DNA of 64,000 nucleotides. Origin: an uncultured Erysipelotrichaceae bacterium. GTDB taxonomy: Bacteria > Bacillota_I > Bacilli_A > Erysipelotrichales > Coprobacillaceae. The position numbers and the translations under genes were made by a program. Positions 19,699-27,788 of this stretch are shown one piece after another. Position 1 is the first letter of the stretch. Each line of letters begins with the position of its first letter. The notes below the pieces were generated by a model. The model saw only the letters and a list, made by a program, of their open reading frames with translations, did no database searches and had not been told where the DNA came from. The stretch covers positions 44,683-108,682 of the forward strand of contig CAMTOK010000001.1 of the NCBI GenBank assembly GCA_947074115.1, in the 5' to 3' direction.

Positions 19699-21447
19699 TT
19701 AATCAAATTTCTTTCTTTTTTCATAAGTTGTGTGAAGCAACTTATGTGCTGTATGAGAATTTGGTTTCCCTAAGAAGTCAGCATACAATTTTTGAATTTG
19801 AGTATTTTTATGAGATTTTCTAGCAGGCATAGCACGATCTTCATCATATAATGCTTTTGCACGAGCAGTTTTGAAATCAAAACCACTATTTCTCACCATT
19901 GCATTAACATATGATTGTCCACCACCATTGATACAACCACCAGGGCAACCCATAATTTCAATAAAGTGATATGGTGAAGTTCCTGCTTTAATTTCATCTA
20001 ATAATGGTTTTGCTAAAGTCATTGAATGTGCTACAGCGACTCTTACCTTTAAATCTCCAACCGTAATTGTTGTTTCTTTTAATCCGCGTTGTCCTCTGAC
20101 GTTATGATATTCAATAGCGTCAAGGTCATCACCTGTTAAAACATCAACAACAGTTCTTAATGCTGCCTCCATAACACCACCACTTGCTCCAAAGATAACA
20201 CCAGCTCCAGTATATTCTCCAAATAAGTCTTGGTCAAAATCCGCATCTTTTAAATCAACGAAGTTAACACCAAACATTTTGATTAATTTACCAAGTTCTC
20301 TTGTTGTAAGAACAGCGTCAACATCTTTCATTCCGTCAACGATCATTTGATCGCGTTCTTTTTCTCCCTTTTTAGCAACACAAGGCATAATTGAAACGAC
20401 ATAGATATCTTTAGGATCTATTTGTTTCACTTTTGCATAATGAGATTTTATAATTGCACCGAGCATCATGTGAGGTGATTTACATGATGAAAGATGATCT
20501 AAGATTTCTGGATAATCTTTTTCACAATAATTGATCCATCCTGGTGAACAAGACGTAATCATTGGTAGTTTTCCACCATTTTGGACACGATCTAAGAATT
20601 CGTAACCTTCTTCCATTATTGTTAAATCAGCACCAAAGTTTGTATCATAGACTTTATCAAATCCTAATAATTTGAGTGCTGCAACCATTTTTCCTGTGAC
20701 ACGAGTTCCAATGGCCATACCGAATTCTTCACCTAAACTAGCACGAACTGCTGGCGCAGTTTGTACGACTACGTGTTTATGTGGATCATTTAGTGCTTCA
20801 ATAACATTATGAATTTCTTCTTTTTCTTGAAGAGCACCGACAGGACAGACATTGATACATTGTCCGCATTGCATACAGTTCACATCTGCTAAACTTCTAT
20901 CAAAGACAGGACCTACTTTTGTTTTAAACCCTCTTTCCATGAACCCAAGAACACCAACACCTTGATGTTTTTGACATGCAGCAACACAACGACCACAAAG
21001 GACACACTTATTAGAATTTCTTACAATCCCTGGTGACACTTCATCGTATGTTCCGATTGTTTTTACACCTTTGAATGCATCTTCACGCACCCCAAGTTCT
21101 TGACATAATCTTTGAAGTTCGCAGTTCGTATTACGAATACATGATAAACAGTCTTTTGAATGGTTTGATACTATAAGTTCAACAACTCGACGTCTTGCAT
21201 CAAGAGCTCTCATAGAATTTGTTTTAACGACCATACCTTCAGTTACTGGGAATACGCAAGCAGCAGCAAGATTTCGCATCCCTTCTACTTCAACTTGGCA
21301 TACACGACAAGCACCTGTTCCTGTGTAATCTTTTAAATAGCAAAGTGTTGGGATATGAATACCATTTTCTCTTGCAACTTCTAGAATTGTTTTACCAGGA
21401 TATGCTTCTACTTCTATATTATTAATAGTTAATTTAATTTTACCCAT
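19699..21447 (-). CDS. [FeFe]-hydrogenase catalytic subunit, HndD/HydA type
   Basis: This protein of about 582 residues makes or uses H2 at the H-cluster. Order of domains: [2Fe-2S] ferredoxin (CYLKDYTGTGACRVCQVEV), NuoG-type His/Cys cluster (NHSKDCLSCIRNTNC), two [4Fe-4S] sites (CVLCGRCVAAC, CMQCGQCINVCPVGAL), then the H-cluster domain. Its motifs are TSCSPGW (L1), MPCVAKKGE (L2) and IMGCPGGCINGGGQ (L3), and a small-subunit-like tail. L1 has Ser in place of the second Cys of the usual TSCCP. With HndA, B and C it forms an NAD(P)-linked, probably electron-bifurcating complex. ATG 21447 has AGGTGAG upstream; a GTG three codons earlier lies in that site. Confidence 0.93.
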   Translation of the reverse strand: MGKIKLTINNIEVEAYPGKTILEVARENGIHIPTLCYLKDYTGTGACRVCQVEVEGMRNLAAACVFPVTEGMVVKTNSMRALDARRRVVELIVSNHSKDCLSCIRNTNCELQRLCQELGVREDAFKGVKTIGTYDEVSPGIVRNSNKCVLCGRCVAACQKHQGVGVLGFMERGFKTKVGPVFDRSLADVNCMQCGQCINVCPVGALQEKEEIHNVIEALNDPHKHVVVQTAPAVRASLGEEFGMAIGTRVTGKMVAALKLLGFDKVYDTNFGADLTIMEEGYEFLDRVQNGGKLPMITSCSPGWINYCEKDYPEILDHLSSCKSPHMMLGAIIKSHYAKVKQIDPKDIYVVSIMPCVAKKGEKERDQMIVDGMKDVDAVLTTRELGKLIKMFGVNFVDLKDADFDQDLFGEYTGAGVIFGASGGVMEAALRTVVDVLTGDDLDAIEYHNVRGQRGLKETTITVGDLKVRVAVAHSMTLAKPLLDEIKAGTSPYHFIEIMGCPGGCINGGGQSYVNAMVRNSGFDFKTARAKALYDEDRAMPARKSHKNTQIQKLYADFLGKPNSHTAHKLLHTTYEKRKKFD

Positions 21448-21456
21448 ATCTCTCAC

Positions 21457-23250
21457 CTACTTCCTTTCTACCACATGGAATGGACATGCTGTCACACAAC
21501 TTCCACATTTGATACATTTTTCTTGATCTATAACATAAGGGACTTTTCCTAATTCACCACTAATTGCATTGGTTGGACACTTACGTGCACAAAGTCCACA
21601 TTTTCTACATTTGTCTTCATCAATGACATAAGATAATAAGGCTTTACAAACACCTGCAGGACATTTTTTATCCACGATATGTGCAATATATTCTTCCTTA
21701 AATTGTTCGAGGGTAGATAAAACAGGGTTTGGCGCAGTTTGTCCTAGCCCGCATAATGCCGTATCTTTAATTGTTGCAGCAAGAACTTCTAATTCATCCA
21801 ATGTTTCCATTGTTCCTTCACCATTACAGATCAGTTCTAAAAGTTCAAGCATTCTTTTTGTTCCAATACGACAAGGTGAACATTTACCACATGATTCATC
21901 AACAATAAAGTCCATGTAGAATCTTGCAACATCGACCATACAGTTGTCTTCATCAAGGACAATCATTCCCCCTGATCCCATCATTGAACCTAATTTGACA
22001 AGTTCATCGAATCCAATTGGTGTATCTAGTTGACTTTCAGTTAAACATCCACCAGATGGTCCACCAGTTTGAACGGCTTTGAAACGTTTATGATTTGGAC
22101 ATCCTCCACCAATTTCATAAATAATTTCTCTTAATGTTGTTCCCATAGGAACTTCAACAAGACCAGTGTTTGTAATTTTACCACCTAAAGCGAAAACTTT
22201 AGTTCCACTAGATGTTTCAGTACCGATAGATTTGAACCAATCAGCTCCGTTAAGGATAATTTGTGAAATATTAGCGTATGTTTCAACGTTATTAATAATT
22301 GTTGGTTTACCCCATACCCCTTTATGTGCAGGGAATGGTGGTTTTGGTCTAGGCATTCCTCTTTCACCTTCAATAGATTGAATTAATGCAGTTTCTTCAC
22401 CACAAACGAAAGCACCCGCTCCTAAACGAATTTCCAAATCAAAACTAAAGTCAGTTCCAAAAATATTATCACCTAATAAACCAAGTTCTTTTGCTTGTTT
22501 AATTGCATTTTCTAATCTTTCAACCGCAATTGGATATTCTGCACGAATATAAATGTAACCATAATTTGCTTGAATAGCGTACCCAGCAATTGCCATGGCT
22601 TCAATAACACTATGAGGGTTTCCTTCTAAGATAGAACGATCCATAAATGCACCAGGATCTCCTTCATCAGCATTACAAATAACATATTTTTGTTCACTCG
22701 TTTCATTAAGTGCAAATTGCCATTTTAAACCTGTGAGGAATCCTCCTCCACCACGACCACGAAGTCCACTTGCTTTCATGATGTCAACAACTTCTTGAGA
22801 AGTCATTTCTGTAATGACTTTTCCTAATGCAGTGTAACCGTCTTTAGCGATATATTCTTCAATATTTTCAGGGTCAATAACACCACAATTATGAAGTGCA
22901 ATTCTTTTTTGTTTCGCATAAAATTGTGTTTTGTTTATATCATGCACTTCATTAGTATCTTGATCTGATTCATTTAACATAAGTCTATGAACAGGTCGTC
23001 CTTTATAAAAATGTTCCATGACAATTTCTTTAACATCTGCTACTTGTACAGTTTTATAAATAATATTATCTGGATAGATTGCGATATTTGGTCCAACTCC
23101 ACATAAACCAAGACAACCAGTTCTCAAAACACTGATTTCTTTATCTAATCCTAATGATTTAATTTCAGCTTCAAAAGCTTCAATTAATTCGCCAGAATTA
23201 CCTATTGTACAGCCAGTTCCAGCACAGACTAATACCTGTATTCTTTCCAT
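21457..23250 (-). CDS. NAD-linked hydrogenase flavoprotein subunit, HndC/NuoF type
   Basis: This 597-residue protein has an N-terminal thioredoxin-like [2Fe-2S] domain (CAGTGCTIG...TGCLGLCGVGP), the NuoF FMN/NADH core (GLRGRGGGGFLTGLKW, CNADEGDPGAFMDRS, GAGAYICGEET-type GAGAFVCGEET), and SCGKCSPCRIGTKRM for a [4Fe-4S] cluster. Two more [4Fe-4S] motifs end it (CRKCGLCARKCPTNAI, CIKCGSCVTACPF). This is the NADH-binding and bifurcation-site subunit of trimeric or tetrameric [FeFe] hydrogenases. It lies between hndB and hndD with almost no spacing. Confidence 0.94.
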   Translation of the reverse strand: MERIQVLVCAGTGCTIGNSGELIEAFEAEIKSLGLDKEISVLRTGCLGLCGVGPNIAIYPDNIIYKTVQVADVKEIVMEHFYKGRPVHRLMLNESDQDTNEVHDINKTQFYAKQKRIALHNCGVIDPENIEEYIAKDGYTALGKVITEMTSQEVVDIMKASGLRGRGGGGFLTGLKWQFALNETSEQKYVICNADEGDPGAFMDRSILEGNPHSVIEAMAIAGYAIQANYGYIYIRAEYPIAVERLENAIKQAKELGLLGDNIFGTDFSFDLEIRLGAGAFVCGEETALIQSIEGERGMPRPKPPFPAHKGVWGKPTIINNVETYANISQIILNGADWFKSIGTETSSGTKVFALGGKITNTGLVEVPMGTTLREIIYEIGGGCPNHKRFKAVQTGGPSGGCLTESQLDTPIGFDELVKLGSMMGSGGMIVLDEDNCMVDVARFYMDFIVDESCGKCSPCRIGTKRMLELLELICNGEGTMETLDELEVLAATIKDTALCGLGQTAPNPVLSTLEQFKEEYIAHIVDKKCPAGVCKALLSYVIDEDKCRKCGLCARKCPTNAISGELGKVPYVIDQEKCIKCGSCVTACPFHVVERK

Positions 23251-23262
23251 TTTTTCTCCCCC

Positions 23263-23631
23263 TTACTTCTTGTATTTTCCTACTGTATACTCGTCAATGA
23301 CTTCATCTTTTAAGATATGCTTTTCAACAATCTCTTTTGCCTTTAGTGCATCTACGAGAACGTAAGTTGTTTTTTCATTATTTTTATCAAACACTTCAAC
23401 AATAGGTTCAAGTGTACACATACCTATACATCCTGTTTGTAAGACGACTGCAGGTGCTTTCGTTTTCGCTACCTCTTCAACAAGTGCATTGAGTACTGGT
23501 CTTGCACCTGCGGCAATTCCGCAAGTAGCCATCCCTACAACAACACGATATTTTTGTTCTTCATCCATACGCATTGTCATACGATCTTGTGCTTGTTCTC
23601 TTAATTTCTTTAAATCCTCAAGTGATTTCAT
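23263..23631 (-). CDS. [2Fe-2S] ferredoxin-domain hydrogenase subunit, HndB type
   Basis: This 122-residue protein has a thioredoxin-like [2Fe-2S] domain with the Cys set CGIAAGA...TGCIGMCTLEP. It is preceded by a short helix (MKSLEDLKKLREQAQDRM) typical of HndB subunits. It probably passes electrons within the hydrogenase complex. Its start overlaps the end of the ATPase gene by 14 nt. Confidence 0.88.
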   Translation of the reverse strand: MKSLEDLKKLREQAQDRMTMRMDEEQKYRVVVGMATCGIAAGARPVLNALVEEVAKTKAPAVVLQTGCIGMCTLEPIVEVFDKNNEKTTYVLVDALKAKEIVEKHILKDEVIDEYTVGKYKK

Positions 23632-24160
23632 TTTTAAGTCCCTCCTTTATATAATCCTTTATCCAAAGAATAATTTCAGGTGAATTTATATCTACACCAT
23701 CTAATATTTCTTTAATTTCTTTTGAATCGAAAATAAATTCATGTACATCATCTAAATACTTAAAATAAAAATCTATTGTTTGATTTGCTTGAATAATTGT
23801 AAATAAAGTATCAGCTAAATTGCCCATAACTGGAACATCAATATTATCTTTCTTTAATTTAAGTGATAGTTTTGTTCCGCTATTTAAGACTGATGATAAC
23901 TTTAATTCACCATCTGTTTCATCAGCAAGTTGTTGAAGAAATGGGATTCCAAATCCAACTGTACGTGTAGTTCTTGTTGTATAAAATGGATCAATGACTT
24001 TAGAAACTTGTTCGTCCGTCATACCACATCCATTATCAATGACTTCAAATCCTATACAATTCATTTGTTGATGATCTATGACGTTAATCGTAATAAGGGT
24101 TGCGTTGGCATGTATTGAATTTTGTACAATATCAAGTAAATTTAATGATAATTCATCCAT
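23618..24160 (-). CDS. GHKL ATPase (histidine-kinase-like) in the hydrogenase operon
   Basis: This 180-residue protein has the ATP-binding fold of histidine kinases: N-box LLDIVQNSIHANATLI, G1 DNGCGM, the loop DPFYTTRTTRTVGFGIPFL and GTKLSLKL. There is no phospho-acceptor His domain or sensor, so it is a catalytic domain alone. Similar genes lie in clostridial hydrogenase clusters. It may phosphorylate a partner such as a DRTGG protein or HndB; no target is proven. It overlaps both neighbours. Confidence 0.85.
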   Translation of the reverse strand: MDELSLNLLDIVQNSIHANATLITINVIDHQQMNCIGFEVIDNGCGMTDEQVSKVIDPFYTTRTTRTVGFGIPFLQQLADETDGELKLSSVLNSGTKLSLKLKKDNIDVPVMGNLADTLFTIIQANQTIDFYFKYLDDVHEFIFDSKEIKEILDGVDINSPEIILWIKDYIKEGLKNEIT

Positions 24161-24848
24161 ACCTTTTCCTCCACAAATCTAAAAAATCATTATAATCTAT
24201 TTCGTTAATTGCTTCTTGAATATCTATAAGCTGATGAGCATCGCTGTTCATGAGTATAAATCGTTTTTGCGATTGCGGATATTCAGTTAACAATCTTTTT
24301 TTCTCGTCTCTTGATTTAACTTCTATTCCATCAAAATCTAATCCAAAATCTAAATCCATATATAAACTTAGATAAGAAAATCGATCGTTATATATATGAG
24401 CAAGAAAGACAATTCCCTCTAATTCATGAATAGCATCGATTGTTTCTTTTACGTTCAAATTTAGAGATTTTATTAATAGCATCCCTTCTTCATCAATGAC
24501 TTGATCATACTCATCTAAAATATATTGATGACCAAAATAATCAGGGTCGTTTGGTTCTAAAATAAGATGTTTATTAAGGAATTCTTGAATATTATCTATT
24601 TCACAATTCTTTTTGAAATAAGCTAATAAATGAACTTCTTCTCTCGTTTGTATTTCAACGCCATAGAAATACTTTATACGATTTTGAATAACATGATCTA
24701 AGATACGAAGTTGTTTCATTGAATTATGATCTGTTATCGCGATACATTCTAAACCTTTAATTAATGACATATTCACAATATTGTTAACAGTCATATCATC
24801 ATCACCGCAAGGTGAAAGAGCAGAATGTATATGAAGATCGTAATACAT
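24153..24848 (-). CDS. PHP-domain phosphoesterase in the hydrogenase operon
   Basis: This 231-residue protein has the PHP metal motifs DLHIHSALSPCGDDDMT (residues 4-20), ITDHNSM (near 39), HLLAYF (near 75), LAHIYND (near 145) and MNSDAH (near 199). PHP proteins are metal-dependent phosphoesterases. Next to two kinase-like ATPases it could reverse their phosphorylation; this is inference. It has a TAATG overlap with the DRTGG gene upstream. Confidence 0.85.
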   Translation of the reverse strand: MYYDLHIHSALSPCGDDDMTVNNIVNMSLIKGLECIAITDHNSMKQLRILDHVIQNRIKYFYGVEIQTREEVHLLAYFKKNCEIDNIQEFLNKHLILEPNDPDYFGHQYILDEYDQVIDEEGMLLIKSLNLNVKETIDAIHELEGIVFLAHIYNDRFSYLSLYMDLDFGLDFDGIEVKSRDEKKRLLTEYPQSQKRFILMNSDAHQLIDIQEAINEIDYNDFLDLWRKRYG

Positions 24849-25192
24849 TATTTTAAGACCTGACTCATAATCTGAGTTAATGCGTAAGCATCTTTCTCAC
24901 TGCCGAGTATGGTAATATCATTATCTATAGCTTTCGTTAGAGCTGTTTCATCAGGGACAACGCCTTCAACAAGTAGTATTGCTCCAAGATCAAGCAATTC
25001 AGCTACAGCGATAGCATTGACATGTTTTTGAACCGTCATCCATAATTGATTTGCTTTAGCATTTGCCATAACCATACTTAATAAATCACTTACATAAACA
25101 TTATCAACTGAGCCTTCGTTTTTTGATTTATGGAAACACTTAAAACTACTATCTCGTTTTTGGCACTCTTCAATGAATTCGTTTATCTTCAT
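24848..25192 (-). CDS. DRTGG-domain protein, copy 2 of the operon
   Basis: This 114-residue protein is a lone DRTGG-like domain: VSDLLSMVMANAKANQLWMTVQKHVNAIAVAELLDLGAILLVEG, followed by a nucleotide- or ligand-style end (DNDITILGSEKDAYALTQIM). DRTGG domains occur in regulatory regions of CBS-pyrophosphatases and of Pta. A second copy lies at 26753-27106. They may bind a nucleotide and act as scaffolds. Confidence 0.8.
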   Translation of the reverse strand: MKINEFIEECQKRDSSFKCFHKSKNEGSVDNVYVSDLLSMVMANAKANQLWMTVQKHVNAIAVAELLDLGAILLVEGVVPDETALTKAIDNDITILGSEKDAYALTQIMSQVLK

Positions 25193-25195
25193 ATT

Positions 25196-26350
25196 TCACC
25201 TCTTGTTAACACGACAAGTCTCTAATGTTCTTTCGTGATTTACAATACTTTCTGCTAAACCTCTACAGTTTGCAAATCCACATGCTCCACAATCAAATTG
25301 AGGAAGTTTCTCTAAGACTTCATTAACTTGATTGAACCATTTTAATCTCTCTTCAAATGATTCAACTGATTTTTCATCAACAAGTCTTTCTATATATTTG
25401 AGTTGATCATCTATCGATGCACTACCTTCTTGGAATTCATTTTGCATGGACTCTATATTATAAAATCCTTCAAATGGATTGTTCCATAAATAATAGCCAC
25501 CAATACATCCTTGATAACATGCATACAAAGCGATTAGATTTAGATGTTTGATTCTTCCAAATTCGATAAGTTCTAATAAGCTTGTTGCCTGATTTATACC
25601 TTCAGTTGCAGCAATACAGCAATGGTCACCTCTGAAGTTATCAGAAACATTTAATGACAACCCACCTTTAAATAAAGTCATCGTTTCTTGATCATCACTG
25701 AGAAGTTTTCTTATCTTAGGAAAGATATGAGAAACGCTCATTGCATAATCAATTTGAGACTTGTGATTGTTATGTGGTTGTTTAGCTAAAAACATCTTAC
25801 CTACGCACTCGCATAATGAATAAATACCTATATTTTGATCTTTAAATTTTTCCCTGATTTTTTTAGCAGCAACTTCAACAGGATAATCAAAGGGTAATAT
25901 TCTTTCATAAAGTGTTGGGTATTCTTTCTCGATATACAGATTCATAGTTGGACAGAAACTTGTCAACCATAAACCTGGATGTGATTCACTATAACTTATA
26001 TAATCTTGATAAAGTGTACTTTCAACATCGCTATATTGTATGACTTCATCAAAACCTAACTTCTTTATAGCACTACATGTCTTTTCGAAGTCTTCAAGGC
26101 TTTTACAGTCAGACAATAGGCTTGTCGGAATAAGAATGATGTTATAATCATGAAGATGGAGCGTCTCATTCATATGAACACTTTCTACTTTTAGATATCT
26201 ATTTTTACAGTTTTTAACGCATATATCACAGTGAATACATTTTGACTCATCAATCTGTATTTCTTTTTTTATGAGTGATATCGCTTGTGTCGGACATGAT
26301 TGAATGCATTTAATACAATGTGAACATTTTTCACCAGTGTAGCTAATCAT
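25196..26350 (-). CDS. Sensor-like [FeFe]-hydrogenase-domain iron-sulfur protein
   Basis: This 384-residue protein starts with two [4Fe-4S] motifs (CSHCIKCIQSCPT, CIHCDICVKNCKN), then a reduced H-cluster-type domain, then a C-terminal FeS domain (FDCGACGFANCRGLAESI). The equivalents of the three H-cluster motifs are LTSFCPTM (L1), LCECVGKMF (L2) and YACYQGCIGG (L3). All four cluster-ligand Cys positions appear kept. The Cys used for proton transfer in L1 is Phe, and the Gly-rich parts of L3 are reduced. This fits a sensory (HydS-like) protein rather than an enzyme. ATG 26350 is used; it overlaps the end of the ATPase gene by 8 nt. Confidence 0.82.
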   Translation of the reverse strand: MISYTGEKCSHCIKCIQSCPTQAISLIKKEIQIDESKCIHCDICVKNCKNRYLKVESVHMNETLHLHDYNIILIPTSLLSDCKSLEDFEKTCSAIKKLGFDEVIQYSDVESTLYQDYISYSESHPGLWLTSFCPTMNLYIEKEYPTLYERILPFDYPVEVAAKKIREKFKDQNIGIYSLCECVGKMFLAKQPHNNHKSQIDYAMSVSHIFPKIRKLLSDDQETMTLFKGGLSLNVSDNFRGDHCCIAATEGINQATSLLELIEFGRIKHLNLIALYACYQGCIGGYYLWNNPFEGFYNIESMQNEFQEGSASIDDQLKYIERLVDEKSVESFEERLKWFNQVNEVLEKLPQFDCGACGFANCRGLAESIVNHERTLETCRVNKR

Positions 26351-26756
26351 TCCTAAACTCCATACATATATGCGTTCCATTAGGAGATGAGCTAATCTCA
26401 AATGCTGAAGCACAGGCTTTCATATTAACTAACCCCATACCGGCCCCAAAGCCAAATTCTCTAGCCTCTCTTGATGCTGTAGAATAACCAGGTATTAAAG
26501 CTTGTTCTATATCAGCAATACCTGGACCAACGTCGTCAAGTTTTAACTTAATACTTTGGCTATCTTCCATAATAAGAGAGATTGATCCTCCCTCTGAATG
26601 GATAACAAGATTGATTTCACCTTCATAGCACGCAATAGCAATCCGTTTGAGTATTGGTGGTGGGACATTCATCAATTTCAATGTTTGTTTCACTCTTTGT
26701 GATACAATACCTGCATCCTCGTAGTTATTTGCTTCTACTTGGTAAGTTTGTATCAT
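26343..26756 (-). CDS. RsbW-like GHKL ATPase (serine kinase/anti-sigma type)
   Basis: This 137-residue protein has the anti-sigma/Ser-kinase fold: N-box IACYEGEINLVIHS, G1 LDDVGPGIADIEQAL, G2 FGFGAGMGLVNMKAC and GTHICMEF. The loop YSTASREAREFGFGAGMGL matches kinase-type members found in hydrogenase clusters. It is placed directly before the sensor-like hydrogenase gene. The start at 26756 overlaps the DRTGG stop (ATGA). Confidence 0.85.
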   Translation of the reverse strand: MIQTYQVEANNYEDAGIVSQRVKQTLKLMNVPPPILKRIAIACYEGEINLVIHSEGGSISLIMEDSQSIKLKLDDVGPGIADIEQALIPGYSTASREAREFGFGAGMGLVNMKACASAFEISSSPNGTHICMEFRND

Positions 26757-27106
26757 TGATGAAACCCTGCTTGATAAAGTACACCACATGCTTCAAACAT
26801 TGTTAAATCTGTTTTAAATAGATTCACACCAAACTTTTTCGCTCCGTTTATTAAATTTTCATCAATTGGTTTTCCTCTTACAATCAAAATTGTTGTTATA
26901 TCTAATGTTGTTGCAGTATGAATAATTTGCATATTAGATAATCCTGTAATCAATAATTGATTGTCTGTTGTTTCTCTTAAATAACAAAGGACATCAGACA
27001 TTAAATCACTTGCAAAGGCACCGTCATATTCAGCAGTATATATATCTTCATTTGAGACATATATTGGTGTTCCTTGTACTGTCGTTATAATGTCTTTAAG
27101 TGTCAT
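26753..27106 (-). CDS. DRTGG-domain protein, copy 1 of the operon
   Basis: This 117-residue protein has a single DRTGG-like domain: YTAEYDGAFASDLMSDVLCYLRETTDNQLLITGLSNMQIIHTATTLDITTILIVRGKP, then a second small lobe (KKFGVNLFKTDLTMFEACGVLYQAG). It overlaps hndA (ATGA) and the RsbW-like gene. It is probably a ligand-binding or scaffold partner of the ATPase. Confidence 0.8.
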   Translation of the reverse strand: MTLKDIITTVQGTPIYVSNEDIYTAEYDGAFASDLMSDVLCYLRETTDNQLLITGLSNMQIIHTATTLDITTILIVRGKPIDENLINGAKKFGVNLFKTDLTMFEACGVLYQAGFHQ

Positions 27107-27594
27107 ACTGGTGCTTCTTCCTTTTTGTAGTTGAGAACAACCATTTTAAGATCTTCCAATTGTTTTGTACAACCAAAAACAGTTCCATCAACACTAACAA
27201 CTGGAGCTAAACCACATGCCCCAACGCAACGTGTTGCATCGATTGAGAATAAGCCATCTGGGCTTGTTCCATTAACTGGTGCTCCTGTCATTTCAACAAG
27301 TAAATCCAAAATCGTTTGAGATCCATTAACGTAACAAGCAGTTCCTAAACAAACACCAATCACATGCTTTCCTTTAGGTTCTGTTGTAAACTGAGTGTAG
27401 AAAGTCACAACACCATAAATTCTTGAAATCGGTACTTCTAAAGCTTCACTCATTTTTTCCATCGCTTCAAATGGAATATACCCTAATTCCTCCTGAATCT
27501 CATGCAGCATTAATTTAATTGGACCCATTCTATCTTTTTGGCGATAGATGACATCATCAATAAAATCTAATGACTTTTGATTTAATTTTTTCAT
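27103..27594 (-). CDS. [2Fe-2S] hydrogenase subunit, HndA/NuoE type
   Basis: This 163-residue protein matches NuoE/HndA: MLHEIQEELGYIPFEAMEKMSE, ISRIYGVVTFYTQFTTEPKGKH, then [2Fe-2S] ligands CLGTACYVNG and TRCVGACGLAPVVSVDG. It donates or accepts electrons next to the NuoF-type subunit. It is the first gene of the ten-gene operon and follows a promoter with a cre-like box. The start has a GAGGTG site. Confidence 0.94.
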   Translation of the reverse strand: MKKLNQKSLDFIDDVIYRQKDRMGPIKLMLHEIQEELGYIPFEAMEKMSEALEVPISRIYGVVTFYTQFTTEPKGKHVIGVCLGTACYVNGSQTILDLLVEMTGAPVNGTSPDGLFSIDATRCVGACGLAPVVSVDGTVFGCTKQLEDLKMVVLNYKKEEAPV

Positions 27595-27619
27595 ATTTTC
27601 ACCTCTCTATATACTTATT

Positions 27620-27657
27620 ATTATACATAATTTTCCGTTCTAATGAAAGCGTTTTCT
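27620..27657 (-). promoter_or_regulatory. Hydrogenase operon promoter with cre-like box
   Basis: Reverse strand TTTCAT (27643-27648), 17 nt, TATAAT (27620-27625), then the hndA start. The sequence TGAAAGCGTTTTCT (27644-27657, plus strand) fits the cre consensus TGWAARCGYTWNCW and covers the -35 box, which would allow CcpA-type repression. Confidence 0.65.
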
Positions 27658-27660
27658 AAA

Positions 27661-27678
27661 ATACGACATTATTTGTAA
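27661..27678 (-). promoter_or_regulatory. Upstream motif of the hydrogenase promoter, also seen at 19592-19609
   Basis: Reverse strand TTACAAATAATGTCGTAT directly upstream of the -35/cre region. It is a 17-of-18 match to the motif before the 19173-19529 gene. An activator or repressor site is possible. Confidence 0.35.
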
Positions 27679-27721
27679 GGTAAAAAAGTATCGATAAATA
27701 GCGAATAATTACGATTTTACA

Positions 27722-27737
27722 GTTAGCGTTCGCTAAC
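27722..27737. repeat. Perfect inverted repeat GTTAGCG-TT-CGCTAAC
   Basis: 16-nt palindrome between the esterase terminator and the hydrogenase promoter. There is no T-run, so it is not a terminator; it may be an operator. Confidence 0.5.
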
Positions 27738-27754
27738 ACAGTGGATGAGAAACA

Positions 27755-27781
27755 TAGAAAAAGAGATAGTTCACTATCTCT
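27755..27781 (-). terminator. Terminator of the PfkB/PTS/esterase operon
   Basis: Reverse strand AGAGATAGT-GA-ACTATCTCT followed by TTTTTC, just after the esterase stop. Confidence 0.78.
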
Positions 27782-27788
27782 AATTTAT

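Noticed and set aside
22166..22381. Frames on both strands within the NuoF-type gene
   Set aside because: Shadows of a strongly conserved protein.
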